A stretch of 64,000 bases of DNA from Pseudomonas tumuqii (lineage in GTDB: Bacteria > Pseudomonadota > Gammaproteobacteria > Pseudomonadales > Pseudomonadaceae), in NCBI RefSeq assembly GCF_013184545.1, contig NZ_JAAOJA010000007.1, positions 1 to 64,000 of the forward strand, read 5' to 3'. The notes beneath the pieces are model-generated. The model did not search any database and was not told the origin of the DNA. It saw only the letters and a program-made list of their open reading frames with translations. Numbering within the stretch: the first letter of the stretch is position 1; every line of letters starts with the position of its first letter. The position numbers and the translations under genes were made by a program. Shown here piece after piece: positions 39,048 to 48,985 of this stretch.

Positions 39048-41129
39048 ATGGCCTCCACGCCTGCCCCGAGACACCCGTCATCCGCATTGCATCTAGCGGC
39101 CCCGAGCCTGAAAAGTCACCTGGCCTTCACCCTCTTGAGCGCGCTGGCGCTGCTGCTGATCTATGCATTGCTGCGCGTCGCCTTGCTGGTCTACAACCGC
39201 GAGCTGATCGGCATCACGCCGGCGGCTAGCTTCGCCGAGGCCTTCTTCAACGGCCTGCGTTTCGACCTGCGGGTGGTGGTCTATGCCTGCATTCCGTTGC
39301 TGCTGTCCTTGCTCAGCGTGCGCGCCATGGCGGCCAGAGGCTTGCAGCGCTTCTGGTTGACCGGATTCGCCAGCATCACGCTGTTTCTCGGCCTGTCCGA
39401 ACTGGACTTCTACCGAGAATTTCATCAGCGTCTCAATAGCCTGGTGTTCCAGTACTTTCAGGAAGATCCACGGACCGTCTTGAGCATGCTGTGGAACGGC
39501 TTCCCGGTCGGGCGCTACCTGCTGGCCTGGGCCGTTGCGACCTGGTTGCTGGACAAGTTGTTCAAGGGCCTGGATCGGCTCAGCCGACCAACGCCCAAGG
39601 CGCCATCATCAGCAACCGGCGCGCCGGCCTGGCATTGGCGCATCGCTACGTTCTGCGCCTGCCTGCTGGTGGCCGTGATTGCCGCCCGTGGCCATCTCAG
39701 TCAGGGCCCGCCGCTGCGCTGGGGCGATGCCTATACCACCGAGTCGATGTTCGCCAACCAGCTCGGCCTGAATGGCACCCTGACCCTGGTATCGGCTGCC
39801 CAGGCCAGTTTTTCCTCGCACCGCGACAACGCCTGGCAGTCGACTATGACCGATCAGCAGGCCTTGGACACCGTACGCAAACTGCTGCTGACGCCGCACG
39901 ATCAGCTGGTCGATGCCGATACGGCAGCGATCCGGCGTGACTACACCCCGCCAGCCGACGGCACGCTGCCGATTCGCAACGTGGTGGTGATTCTGATGGA
40001 AAGCTTTGCCGGCCATTACGTCGGTGCCCTGGGCTATCCGGGCAATATCACGCCGCACTTCGACAAGTTGGCCAAAGAGGGCCTGCTGTTCGACCGCTTC
40101 TTCTCCAACGGCACCCATACCCACCAGGGCATGTTTGCCAGCATGGCCTGCTTCCCCAACCTGCCGAGCTTCGAGTACCTGATGCGCACGCCCGAAGGCG
40201 CGCACCAGTTTTCCGGCTTGCCGCAACTGCTCGGCGCCCGCGGTTACGACAACCTGTACGTCTATAACGGCAACTTTCAGTGGGACAACCAGTCGGGCTT
40301 CTTCAGCAACCAGGGCATGAGCAATTTCATCGGCCGTGAGGACTTCGTCGACCCGGTGTTCATGGACCCGACCTGGGGAGTGTCCGACCAGGACATGTTC
40401 GACCGCGGTGCCCACGAATTGGCGAACAATTTCGGCGCCAAGCCGTTCTATGCCTTGCTGCAGACCCTGTCCAACCACACCCCATATGCCTTGCCGACGG
40501 ACTTGCCGGTTGCCCCGGTGACCGGTTACGGTTCGGCCGATGAACACCTGACGGCCATGCGCTATTCCGACTGGGCGCTCGGTCAGTTCTTCGACCAGGC
40601 GCGCAAGGCGCCGTATTTCAAGGACACCCTGTTCGTGGTGGTTGGCGATCACGGCTTCGGCAGCTCCGAGCAGCTGACCGAGATGGATCTGTTCCGCTTC
40701 AACGTGCCGCTGCTGCTGATCGCCCCGGGCATCCAGGACAAGTTCGGTGCCGTCAGCCACACGCTCGGTACCCAGGTCGATATCGTACCGACCGTCATGG
40801 GCCGCCTGGGTGGCGAGGTACGTCACCAGTGCTGGGGCCGCGACCTGCTCAATCTGCCGCCAGGCGACCGGGGCATCGGCGTGATCAAACCCTCGGGCGG
40901 CGACCAGACCGTGGCCATCGTCACCCCGGAGCGCATCCTGATTCAGCCCAAGGATTTCGCCCCGCGCCTGTATGACTATCGTCTGGGCGCCAAGCCGCAA
41001 GCCGAGCGCGTGGAGGGTGATATCGATCCTGAACTGCAGAAGAACCTCGAGGCTTTCCTGCAGACGGCCACCAAGAGCTTGCTGGATAACAGCGCTGGCG
41101 TGGTGGATGGCACGCTGCAGCGGCAGTGA
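39048..41129 (+). CDS. LTA synthase-like membrane sulfatase family protein
   Basis: The 693-aa protein has five N-terminal membrane helices (about 25-225) and a C-terminal periplasmic alkaline-phosphatase-fold domain (about 310-640). Motifs are VVVILMESFAGHYVG (metal site), FSNGTHTHQGMFAS with the catalytic threonine, SDQDMFDRG and VVVGDHGFGSS. Such enzymes transfer phosphoglycerol or phosphoethanolamine to glycans or lipids. The exact acceptor is unknown. It is likely co-transcribed with the preceding frameshifted gene. Confidence 0.88.
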   Translation: MASTPAPRHPSSALHLAAPSLKSHLAFTLLSALALLLIYALLRVALLVYNRELIGITPAASFAEAFFNGLRFDLRVVVYACIPLLLSLLSVRAMAARGLQRFWLTGFASITLFLGLSELDFYREFHQRLNSLVFQYFQEDPRTVLSMLWNGFPVGRYLLAWAVATWLLDKLFKGLDRLSRPTPKAPSSATGAPAWHWRIATFCACLLVAVIAARGHLSQGPPLRWGDAYTTESMFANQLGLNGTLTLVSAAQASFSSHRDNAWQSTMTDQQALDTVRKLLLTPHDQLVDADTAAIRRDYTPPADGTLPIRNVVVILMESFAGHYVGALGYPGNITPHFDKLAKEGLLFDRFFSNGTHTHQGMFASMACFPNLPSFEYLMRTPEGAHQFSGLPQLLGARGYDNLYVYNGNFQWDNQSGFFSNQGMSNFIGREDFVDPVFMDPTWGVSDQDMFDRGAHELANNFGAKPFYALLQTLSNHTPYALPTDLPVAPVTGYGSADEHLTAMRYSDWALGQFFDQARKAPYFKDTLFVVVGDHGFGSSEQLTEMDLFRFNVPLLLIAPGIQDKFGAVSHTLGTQVDIVPTVMGRLGGEVRHQCWGRDLLNLPPGDRGIGVIKPSGGDQTVAIVTPERILIQPKDFAPRLYDYRLGAKPQAERVEGDIDPELQKNLEAFLQTATKSLLDNSAGVVDGTLQRQ

Positions 41130-41257
41130 GGCGGCGGATGCCGAAAAAGCAGCTGATCGCCCGTGTTCTCGACGAAGCGCTGTCAGCCATCTACGTTAGG
41201 ATCTGGCTGTATTCAATAAGTCATTGATAAAGAGTGGTGGATCGAGGTCGTTGACAC

Positions 41258-41875
41258 ATGTACTACGGGGAAAGATTCAACGCCTGGACCCACCTGGTCG
41301 GTGCAGTGCTGGCATTTGTCGGGGCGCTCTGGTTGCTGGTGCTGGCGAGTCTGGATGGCGAGGCGATGAAGATCGTCAGTGTCGCCATCTACGGCGCCAC
41401 CTTGCTGCTGCTCTACAGCGTCTCGACGATCTATCACAGCGTGCAGGGGCGGGCGAAGGTGATCATGCGCAAGATCGATCACCTGTCGATCTACCTGCTG
41501 ATTGCCGGCAGCTACACGCCGTTCTGCCTGGTGACCTTGCGCGGCCCCTGGGGCTGGTCGCTGTTCGCGGTGGTCTGGGTGCTGGCGCTGATTGGCATGC
41601 TGCAGGAGATCAAGCCGCGCTCCGAAGCTCGGGTGTTGTCGCTGGTGATCTATGCGCTGATGGGCTGGATCGTCCTGGTGGCAGTCAAGCCGCTAATAGC
41701 CGCCCTGAGCGTTGCGGGCTTCGCCTGGTTGGCTGTGGGCGGCGTTCTCTACACCGTCGGGATCATCTTTTTCGCCTACGACAGTCGCTTCCGTCACTGG
41801 CATGGCATCTGGCACCTGTTCGTCATGGCCGGCAGCTTGCTGCATTTCGTCGCGATCCTGTTCTACGTCCTCTGA
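41258..41875 (+). CDS. Haemolysin III family (PAQR-like) membrane protein
   Basis: The 205-aa protein has seven membrane helices. Motifs typical of the family are NAWTHLVGAVLA, STIYHSVQ, IDHLSIYLLIAGSYTPF and FRHWHGIWHLFVMAGSLLHF, with the histidines that bind metal in PAQR proteins. In bacteria (TrhA) it is implicated in membrane energetics, not true haemolysis. Confidence 0.92.
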   Translation: MYYGERFNAWTHLVGAVLAFVGALWLLVLASLDGEAMKIVSVAIYGATLLLLYSVSTIYHSVQGRAKVIMRKIDHLSIYLLIAGSYTPFCLVTLRGPWGWSLFAVVWVLALIGMLQEIKPRSEARVLSLVIYALMGWIVLVAVKPLIAALSVAGFAWLAVGGVLYTVGIIFFAYDSRFRHWHGIWHLFVMAGSLLHFVAILFYVL

Positions 41876-41939
41876 TTCGGTGCGAGCACCGAGAGTGCTC
41901 GCGTATACCCGGGTCCGACGAAAAGGCCGATCAGTGTCC

Positions 41940-42209
41940 TCAAGCCTTGGCGGCGGGTTGGTCGAAGAGTGCCACGCCTTGATCCAGGCATTGGTCAACC
42001 AGCCATTTGCCGTGTGCGATGGACACGCGCTGGGCGTTTTCCAGCTCGGCGAGAAAGGCCTGGTCGAGGGGCAGCGGTAGGCGTCTGGTGGTATGGCCGT
42101 CCGGGGTGGTGATATGGCAGCCGCCGGCCCAGGGCGTCGGGATGCCCGGGTGCTCCACGACATCGGCTGTGATGATGTGGTCGCGGTGGGTGCATTGCAT
42201 CGTAGTCAT
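41940..42209 (-). CDS. Hypothetical protein
   Basis: This is an 89-aa protein with no recognised family. It starts with MTTMQCTHRDHIITADVVEH and has a hydrophilic middle with GCHITTPDGHTTRRLPLPLDQAFLAEL. ATG 42209 has GAGG nine bases upstream, which favours it over the in-frame ATG at 42290. No signal or membrane segment is seen. Confidence 0.55.
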   Translation of the reverse strand: MTTMQCTHRDHIITADVVEHPGIPTPWAGGCHITTPDGHTTRRLPLPLDQAFLAELENAQRVSIAHGKWLVDQCLDQGVALFDQPAAKA

Positions 42210-42585
42210 GAGATCAGCCTCTATGTTGAAGGCCTCTGGCAGATCCGCACGGCTGGAATCGAATCGGTCAAAGGGCCTGATGGGCGGCATGGATATCCGA
42301 GCTGGATATAGGCACTGCGCGTTCCTCGCTGCTTTTTCCTACTCCCGATGGTATAGCACATGCCGATATCCTCAAGTCGTTGGCGGCCGTCCTCGCCTGG
42401 ACAGCCTTGCCTGAAGACCATGTGGCGCTGATCGTCGAGAATGAGTGCTTTCTCGCTCCGATCACCAAGAACGACGGACTCGGTCTCGGCCGTCGCACCC
42501 TATGCAGGGGCGGGCTTGGCGCAATAGTTCGGCTAGCCCCAATGGTCGGATAAACCGAGATCCTCTCATGCCCCGTTAACATGAT
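42210..42585. other. Intergenic region, no gene seen
   Basis: Only short frames of low coding quality occur here on either strand. A run on the plus strand (about 42400-42545; LPEDHVALIVENECFLAP) could be a remnant of a lost gene but has no start or match I recognise. Confidence 0.5.
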
Positions 42586-43470
42586 TTACAGCGAAGTGAT
42601 TTCACCCGCTGCCACATTCTTCAGGGTCGGGCTGGCTTCGGCGCTATCGAAGGCCAGGCTCAACTGCTGGCTGCGGCCTTCCACCACCGGCCGGTAGTGG
42701 GGGTGGGTAAAAACATACAGTTCGTTATGCAACACCGCTTCCAGCAGCCGGTCGGCCACGATATACGTCTCGATACCATTGGTTACCGCCGCTTTGGCCT
42801 TGGCTGCGGCCTCCAGGGTGCGAGGGCTCGGCTGCGCATTGAGCGAAGGAACACCACCGTATTCCGCCTGACGGTTACGCTCACTGCAATAAATGCGCGA
42901 CTTGGCAAACGCCGGGCAGAGCACCGAAACGCCAATGCCAGCCGACTTGAGCTCCCCTTGCCAACTCTCCGAGAGCGACACCACCGCCGCTTTAGTCGCA
43001 CAGTAAGGGCCGGCAAAGGGCATGCCGAGCGTACCGGCCACCGATGCCACATTGATCACATGGCCACCTTCACCATGCTCCTTGATCAGGGGCACAAAAA
43101 CCTGTGCGCCGTAAACCACGCCCATCAGGTTTACATCGATAATCCAGCGCCAGTTGTTTTCCGAAATCCGATCCTGAGGCCCCGCCACCGATACACCGGC
43201 ATTGTTCACCAGCACATGCACCTTGCCGAAGCGTTCCAGGGTAGCCTTGGCCGCTGCTTCCAGCGCGTCGCGTTGCGCCACATCGCAGACCACGGCGGCC
43301 ACACTGTGGCCCTCATCTTTCAACGTTTGCCGCGCCTGTTCCAGCATGGCGGCGTCTATGTCCGCCAGCATCACGTTCATGCCCTGTTGCGCAAAGGTGC
43401 GGGCGATGTGAAAACCGATGCCTTCGGCGGCGCCGGTGATGAAAGCGGTTTTTCCAGTAAGAGCTTGCAT
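42586..43470 (-). CDS. Short-chain dehydrogenase/reductase (SDR)
   Basis: The 294-aa protein is a classical SDR. The NAD(P)-binding motif is TGAAEGIG (near 12), with NNAG (near 90), the catalytic Ser in NVASVAGT (near 143) and YCATK (Tyr/Lys near 156-160). The C-terminal extension of about 50 residues (after 245) is longer than typical. Asp in LADID after strand 2 suggests NAD preference. The substrate is unknown. It is isolated from its neighbours. Confidence 0.9.
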   Translation of the reverse strand: MQALTGKTAFITGAAEGIGFHIARTFAQQGMNVMLADIDAAMLEQARQTLKDEGHSVAAVVCDVAQRDALEAAAKATLERFGKVHVLVNNAGVSVAGPQDRISENNWRWIIDVNLMGVVYGAQVFVPLIKEHGEGGHVINVASVAGTLGMPFAGPYCATKAAVVSLSESWQGELKSAGIGVSVLCPAFAKSRIYCSERNRQAEYGGVPSLNAQPSPRTLEAAAKAKAAVTNGIETYIVADRLLEAVLHNELYVFTHPHYRPVVEGRSQQLSLAFDSAEASPTLKNVAAGEITSL

Positions 43471-44135
43471 AAAAATCTTCTACCTTCCTGAATTTCTGGA
43501 ATAAGTGCAGCGTTTGCAACGACGCACGAGTGTTTTCGCTCAGGCGCTGTCGGTATGCAGTCGCTCTTCAGAGAATATGGATATCTAGCCTGGAGACCGC
43601 TGGCCTACCAACAGAATTTGTTGCCCGTATAGGTCGGCATCTTCGCTGTGTATGAGTGGTACAAGGTCTGCTGGACCTTCAGCTGTCGCCACCTGACCTC
43701 ACGCCCCGGAGTTGACCTCCTATGAATGCAGCCGCCGAGTTCAGCGCGCCCGCCGCCAAGCAAGCAGTTTGCGCAGCCGGCTGCGTGGCGTGCGGAGCGG
43801 GGCCCGTAGCCCGCCTGATCCGGATGCGCTTGCAGCGTTGCGCAGGTGACCGCCAAACCCGGCAACCTGCTGGCGGTCGCCGGTTTTGTCACAAGTTGTC
43901 TTTTGCTCCTGCAATTCTTCCTGCTTCGCGCTACTCTGCAGTCGACAGCTTCGCGCCATTCGCTCTGAATGGCGCATCGTCGACCAGCCCTGTCTTCAGG
44001 TCTGGCTTATGACACGTCAAGCAGCTCCTTGCTTGAATCTCGGGCGGCATGGTTACAGGTGTCGCAACACCGTCGCGGTTATGGCGGTTGCAATGGGAAA
44101 GCAGTTAATCATTCCATCGCTGAGGAGATCACTTC
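43471..44135. other. Intergenic region, no convincing gene
   Basis: The 665 bp carry only short overlapping frames (for example 43722-44012, plus strand) with cysteine- and arginine-rich translations that look non-coding. The area from 44113 on contains the GAGGAG ribosome-binding site of the next gene. Nothing else was recognised. Confidence 0.5.
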
Positions 44136-44477
44136 ATGAGCACAGCCTTGCACGATGATGTCAGTAACGGAGTGTTGCGGCGGATGAAAGAAGGTGGTTT
44201 CGACTTCACCAGCTTTCATCCCATCGAGTTCTATGCCATTTTCCCGGATGAGGAGCGGGCCCGCATGGCGACCCGAAACTTTCGTGGCGAGTCCTTGCAT
44301 GCCCTGGTCACCGAGCGTGATGACGGCGCCTGGCACCTGCAGGTGAGCAAAGTGATGTATGCGACCTACCACGGCATTGGCGACTTCGAACATGACCTGG
44401 AGTCTGTCGTGGCGCCGCTTGGCGGAAAACTGGACGGTTGGGGTGTGACGCAGGAGGTCAAAGGCCTGCAACCTTGA
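44136..44477 (+). CDS. RraB-like protein (regulator of RNase E activity B family)
   Basis: The 113-aa protein matches the RraB fold: an N-terminal segment (GVLRRMKEGGFDFTSFHPIEFYAIFPDEE), a basic loop (ARMATRNF) and FEHDLESVVAPLGGKLDGWG. In E. coli RraB binds and inhibits RNase E. Here it is inferred from pattern only. GAGGAG lies upstream of ATG 44136. Confidence 0.82.
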   Translation: MSTALHDDVSNGVLRRMKEGGFDFTSFHPIEFYAIFPDEERARMATRNFRGESLHALVTERDDGAWHLQVSKVMYATYHGIGDFEHDLESVVAPLGGKLDGWGVTQEVKGLQP

Positions 44478-44603
44478 TAGCCATGCGCTTCCCGTAATGA
44501 GCATCGGCCGGTCCCTGGCTGGTCGATGCACCAATCTGCTCCCGCTATTGCCCGCTCGACCCGAGCATCCGCTTTGCTGCAGACTTGGCGGCGGAGGCTG
44601 TTG

Positions 44604-45311
44604 ATGAGCGATATCCTGATTCTCACCCACATCGATTATTGCCCGCCGGGCCATCTGGCCAGGGTGCTGGATGAGGCGCGCCTGGATGTTCAGACGCTAC
44701 GGGTCGATCTTGGCGAACTGCAAGGCATCGACCTGGATCGGCCCAAGGTCGTGGCGATCATGGGTGGCCCGATGAGCGTCAACGATCCCTTGCCCTGGCT
44801 GGCCAGTGAAATAGCGGCGCTGCAGCATTTCATCCGGCGCGATATTCCCCTGATCGGCCATTGCCTGGGTGGTCAGTTGCTGGCCAAGGCGTTGGGCGCT
44901 GAAATCAGCCGTATGCCTTACACCGAGAGCGGTTGGCAGTTGCTCGAGCAGGTGCACGGCGCCGCCGCGAGTCCCTGGTTGGCCCATGTACCGCAGCAGT
45001 TTCCGGTGTTCCAGTGGCACGGCGACACCTTCGGCCTGCCCCATGGCGCCCAGCCATTGTTGCGTAGCCCCTGGTGCGACAATCAGGCGTTCAGCTGGGG
45101 GGAGAAGATCCTCGCCCTGCAGGGGCACCCGGAAATGACCGAGGCGCTGGTGCGGCAATGGCTCGGCGACTGGCGGCATCTGCTCGATGAGCGTCAGCCC
45201 AGCCAGCAGAGCCAGGCGCAGATGCTGGATGATTTGCCGAGCAAAATTGCTGCCCTCAATCAGGTGGCCGAAGGCTTCTATCGGCATTGGTTGAAGCTGG
45301 CGTTGGCTTGA
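44604..45311 (+). CDS. Class I glutamine amidotransferase (GATase1), GMP synthase-like
   Basis: The 235-aa protein has the catalytic cysteine in IGHCLGGQLLAKALG (about residue 92), MGGPMSV (oxyanion strand) and the His-x-Glu pair in LQGHPEMTEA near residue 175. It is a stand-alone amidotransferase, like proteins that hydrolyse gamma-glutamyl amides or glutamine. The substrate is unknown. A second, distant amidotransferase is at 55536. Confidence 0.86.
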   Translation: MSDILILTHIDYCPPGHLARVLDEARLDVQTLRVDLGELQGIDLDRPKVVAIMGGPMSVNDPLPWLASEIAALQHFIRRDIPLIGHCLGGQLLAKALGAEISRMPYTESGWQLLEQVHGAAASPWLAHVPQQFPVFQWHGDTFGLPHGAQPLLRSPWCDNQAFSWGEKILALQGHPEMTEALVRQWLGDWRHLLDERQPSQQSQAQMLDDLPSKIAALNQVAEGFYRHWLKLALA

Positions 45312-45484
45312 GATGCACGGCATTGCCGTATGGCAGTGCGTGATGCCCGGTGATGCGCGCGGGGCTGCTCCAGATTGGTGCGTCGGGGGCTCGTTTCTTT
45401 CTTAACCCTATGATTATTAATGGATAAGCCTGATGGCTCGGGCTTTGCAGTGCTCTGGTATGTCCGGGTGACAAGGAGCACGGC

Positions 45485-46894
45485 ATGGTCCGCACCTTTT
45501 ATAACGAGATGTACCAGGCGAATGGCGAATGCCGTCCGCACTATCAAGCGTTCGCCCGTTGGCTGGCCGAAACGCCCAAGGAGTTGCTGGCCCAGCGCCG
45601 CCGCGAAGCGGATCTGTTGTTTCACCGCGCCGGCATCACCTTCACCCTGTATGGCGATGAGCAGGGCACCGAACGCCTGATTCCCTTCGACACCATCCCG
45701 CGCAGCATTCCCGCCAGCGAATGGCGGATGGTCGAGCGCGGCTGCATCCAGCGCGTGCAGGCGCTGAACATGTTCCTCGCCGACCTCTATCACGAGCAGC
45801 GCATCATCAAGGCCGGGATTATTCCGGCCGAGCAGGTGCTGGCCAACGAGGGCTATCAGATCGCCATGCAGGGTTTGAATCTGCACCGCGACCTGTATGC
45901 GCATATCGCCGGGGTCGATCTGGTGCGCGATGGCGATGGCAGCTACTACGTGCTGGAAGACAACCTGCGCACGCCGAGCGGCGTCAGCTACATGCTCGAA
46001 GACCGCAAGATGATGATGCGGTTGTTTCCCGAGCTGTTCGCCGCGCAGCGCATCGCCCCCATCAACCATTACCCGAACCTGCTGCTCGAGACCCTGAAGA
46101 CCTCCAGCCCGCTGGATAATCCCAACGTGGTGGTGCTGACCCCGGGGCGCTTCAACAGTGCCTATTTCGAACATGCCTTCCTCTCGCGGGAAATGGGGGT
46201 GGAGCTGGTCGAGGGCGCGGACCTGTTCGTGCGTGACGACAAGGTCTATATGCGCACTACCGCCGGGGCCAAGCAGGTGGACGTGATCTACCGGCGCCTG
46301 GATGACGACTTCCTCGACCCGCTGGCCTTCAATCCGGACTCCATGCTCGGCGTCCCCGGGCTGCTGTCGGCCTACCGCTCGGGCCATGTGGTGCTGGCCA
46401 ACGCCATCGGCACCGGGGTGGCGGACGACAAGTCGACCTATCCCTACGTCACCGAGATGATCCGTTTCTACCTGGACGAGGAGCCGGTCCTCAAGAACGT
46501 GCCGACCTGGCAGTGCAGCAAGCCGGCCGATTTGTCCCATGTGCTGGCCAACCTCGGCGAGCTGGTGGTCAAGGAAACCCAGGGCTCCGGCGGCTACGGC
46601 ATGCTGGTCGGGCCGGCCGCGAGCAAGGCCGAGATCGAAGACTTCCGCGCCCGCCTGATCGCCAAGCCGGAGGCCTATATCGCCCAGCCGACCCTGTGCC
46701 TGTCGACCTGTCCGACCTTTGTCGAGACTGGCATCGCGCCGCGGCACATCGACCTGCGTCCGTTCGTCCTGTCCGGTCGCGAAGTGCGCCTCGTGCCCGG
46801 CGGACTGACCCGGGTGGCGTTGCGCGAGGGGTCGCTGGTGGTCAACTCGTCGCAAGGCGGCGGTACCAAGGACACCTGGGTGGTGGAGGACTAG
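45485..46894 (+). CDS. Circularly permuted ATP-grasp protein (DUF404/DUF407)
   Basis: The 469-aa protein belongs to the circularly permuted ATP-grasp family found in Anbu operons. Visible motifs are YYVLEDNLRTPSGVSYMLEDRKMM (near 155), YRRLDDDFLDPLAF, KETQGSGGYGMLVGP (nucleotide-binding loop) and RHIDLRPFVLSGREV. It is thought to form an amide or peptide bond on an unknown substrate using ATP. It heads the cluster with alpha-E, transglutaminase and Anbu. Confidence 0.9.
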   Translation: MVRTFYNEMYQANGECRPHYQAFARWLAETPKELLAQRRREADLLFHRAGITFTLYGDEQGTERLIPFDTIPRSIPASEWRMVERGCIQRVQALNMFLADLYHEQRIIKAGIIPAEQVLANEGYQIAMQGLNLHRDLYAHIAGVDLVRDGDGSYYVLEDNLRTPSGVSYMLEDRKMMMRLFPELFAAQRIAPINHYPNLLLETLKTSSPLDNPNVVVLTPGRFNSAYFEHAFLSREMGVELVEGADLFVRDDKVYMRTTAGAKQVDVIYRRLDDDFLDPLAFNPDSMLGVPGLLSAYRSGHVVLANAIGTGVADDKSTYPYVTEMIRFYLDEEPVLKNVPTWQCSKPADLSHVLANLGELVVKETQGSGGYGMLVGPAASKAEIEDFRARLIAKPEAYIAQPTLCLSTCPTFVETGIAPRHIDLRPFVLSGREVRLVPGGLTRVALREGSLVVNSSQGGGTKDTWVVED

Positions 46895-47160
46895 GGTCTG
46901 TTGCCGTTTCGTCGCGGCCACGTCACTGGCTCGCAAGGCGCAAGACAAGGAATGAGGAAGGAAGTTTGGCTATTCCACATGAACGACGAATAACGCGGGA
47001 TTGCGCCTTGCGGGGTGCGGCCCTTCGGGTTGGTGCTGTGAGCCCGCCATGCAGCGTTGCGGGGCTCGACGAGGGAGTGGCCATCGCCTGCGCCCGCGTC
47101 TTGCCTGGCAGGTTCACCGCGCCAACGTGGCTCGCCATTTAACATGAGAGCGCCCTGACT
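46895..47160. repeat. Repeat-like insert within the Anbu cluster
   Basis: The 266 bp between the ATP-grasp and alpha-E genes, which are normally close, lack coding signals. They contain inverted segments such as CAAGGCGCAAGACAAGG (about 46936) against TTGCGCCTTGCGGG (about 47002) and GGGCTCGACG / CGCGTCTTGC pairs. The stretch has the look of a dispersed Pseudomonas intergenic repeat; only one copy is in the window. Confidence 0.45.
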
Positions 47161-48111
47161 ATGCTGAGTAGAACTGCCTCCGATCTGTACTGGATGTCGC
47201 GTTACCTGGAGCGCGCGGAAAACCTCGCGCGCATGCTCGATGTCAGTTATTCGCTGTCGCTGATGCCGCAGGATGGCCGTGGCGATGGCCTGGAAGAGCT
47301 GGCCATGCCACTGCTCATCACCGGCACGCTTGAGGAGTACATGGCGCGCCATGGCCAGTTGCATGCCGAGCGCATCCTGCATTTCTTCGCCCTGGATGCC
47401 GAGAACCCTGCGAGCATCTACAACTGCCTGGGTGCGGCGCGCAGCAATGCCCACGCGGTGCGCGGGCGGATCACCGCCGAGATGTGGGAGAACATCAACG
47501 CCAGCTGGCTGGAGATTCGCGGCATCGCCGAGCAGGGCCTGGGGCGCTACGGCATCAGCCGCTTCTGTGAATGGGTCAAGGAGCGTTCGCACCTGTTTCG
47601 CGGCGCCACCTTCGGCACCATCATGCGCGGCGATCCGTACCGCTTCATTCGCCTGGGCACCTTTATCGAGCGGGCGGACAACACCTTGCGCCTGCTCGAT
47701 GCGCGCTACGAAATGCTCGGTGAGGACATCGACGAGGTCGACGGCCGCCCGGCACGCAGCTATTACCAGTGGAGTGCGCTGTTGCGCGCATTGTCCTCGT
47801 TCGAGGCCTTCGCCGAGATCTATCGCGGCTCGCCGGGTACGCGCAAGGTCTCGGAGCTGTTGCTGTTGCGTCCCGAGGTGCCGCGCTCGCTGCGCGCCTG
47901 CATGGACGAACTCAGCCTGATGCTCGCCAGCCTGCCTGGCGAGAATGGTCGTCCGGCCCAGCGCCTGGCGGCCGAACTGGAAGCCCGCCTGCGTTACACC
48001 AGCATCAACGAGGTACTGGATGAGGGCCTGCATACCTGGCTCACCGACTTCATCCTGCTGGTGCGCAAGCTGGGCCACGCCATCCACAGTTCTTACCTGG
48101 AGGTCGCATGA
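47161..48111 (+). CDS. Alpha-E domain protein (Anbu operon)
   Basis: This 316-aa, mostly helical protein starts with the diagnostic MLSRTASDLYWMSRYLERAENLARML and contains DPYRFIRLGTFIERADNTLRLLDARYEML. It always accompanies the ATP-grasp, transglutaminase and Anbu genes; its biochemical role is not known. It overlaps the transglutaminase gene by 4 bp. Confidence 0.9.
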   Translation: MLSRTASDLYWMSRYLERAENLARMLDVSYSLSLMPQDGRGDGLEELAMPLLITGTLEEYMARHGQLHAERILHFFALDAENPASIYNCLGAARSNAHAVRGRITAEMWENINASWLEIRGIAEQGLGRYGISRFCEWVKERSHLFRGATFGTIMRGDPYRFIRLGTFIERADNTLRLLDARYEMLGEDIDEVDGRPARSYYQWSALLRALSSFEAFAEIYRGSPGTRKVSELLLLRPEVPRSLRACMDELSLMLASLPGENGRPAQRLAAELEARLRYTSINEVLDEGLHTWLTDFILLVRKLGHAIHSSYLEVA

Positions 48112-48905
48112 GACTGTCCATCAGCCACGACACCACCTATCACTACGAAAATCAGGTGCGCGCGAGCATCCAGTACCTGCGCCTGACCCCGCACGACAGT
48201 GAACGCCAGCGTGTGCTCAACTGGCAGCTCAAGCTGCCGCGCCCGGTGCGTGCCCAGCTCGATCCGTACGGCAACATCCTGCATGTACTGACAATCGATG
48301 AGCCCCACGAATCCATCGTCATCGGCGCCAGCGGCCAGGTCGAGATCGATGAACAGCATGAGGCCGAACACGAGAACCAGTCGGCGCTGCCGTTCCTGCG
48401 CTTCACCCGCCTGACGACGGCGGATGCAGCCTTGCGCGAGTTCGCCCAGCAGCATTGCAAGAAGCGTCGCGACCGCAGCGCCCTGATCGACCTGATGCAT
48501 GGCTTGCATAGCCACATCAGCTACCTGACCGGCAGTACTGCCGTGGAAACCAGCGCCGCCGAAGCCTTCGCCGGCCAGCAGGGCGTCTGCCAGGACCATG
48601 CCCATGCCTTTCTCGCCTGCGCGCGCAGCCTGGGCATCCCAGCGCGCTACGTGTCGGGTTACCTGCTCACCGACAGCAGCGACCACCTGGCCAGCCACGC
48701 CTGGGCCGAAGCCTGGCTGGAGGGTGCCTGGTACAGTTTCGATGTGACCAACTGCCTGGCCAAGCCGGAACGCCATTTGAAGCTGGCGATCGGCCGCGAT
48801 TACCTGGATGCCTGCCCGGTGCGCGGCATGCGCCGTGGTGGCGGCACCGAGCAGATGCACGCCCTCGTAGAAGTTTCTCCGCTGTTGCAGGTGCAACACC
48901 AGTAG
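48108..48905 (+). CDS. Transglutaminase-like cysteine protease family protein (Anbu operon)
   Basis: The 265-aa protein has the bacterial transglutaminase N-terminal domain (MRLSISHDTTYHYE) and a core with the catalytic Cys in GVCQDHAHAFLACARSLG (about 160), His in SHAWAEAWLEG and Asp in YSFDVTN. It probably hydrolyses or transfers amide bonds in peptides. It is coupled to alpha-E and followed by Anbu. Confidence 0.92.
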   Translation: MRLSISHDTTYHYENQVRASIQYLRLTPHDSERQRVLNWQLKLPRPVRAQLDPYGNILHVLTIDEPHESIVIGASGQVEIDEQHEAEHENQSALPFLRFTRLTTADAALREFAQQHCKKRRDRSALIDLMHGLHSHISYLTGSTAVETSAAEAFAGQQGVCQDHAHAFLACARSLGIPARYVSGYLLTDSSDHLASHAWAEAWLEGAWYSFDVTNCLAKPERHLKLAIGRDYLDACPVRGMRRGGGTEQMHALVEVSPLLQVQHQ

Positions 48906-48929
48906 AATTCGCACGATGAGTACTCAACC

Positions 48930-48964
48930 GCGCCCGGTGCAGGATTTACGACTGCACCGGGCGC
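48930..48964 (+). other. Strong stem-loop before the Anbu gene
   Basis: GCGCCCGGTGCA (48930-48941) pairs perfectly with TGCACCGGGCGC (48953-48964). There is no U-tract after it; it may modulate read-through or protect mRNA ends between the transglutaminase and Anbu genes. Confidence 0.6.
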
Positions 48965-48985
48965 ATTGGTTCTACAAGGTGAAGC

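Noticed and set aside
43722..44012. 96-aa plus-strand frame in the intergenic region
   Set aside because: Low coding quality, no family, and a competing minus-strand frame of equal weight.
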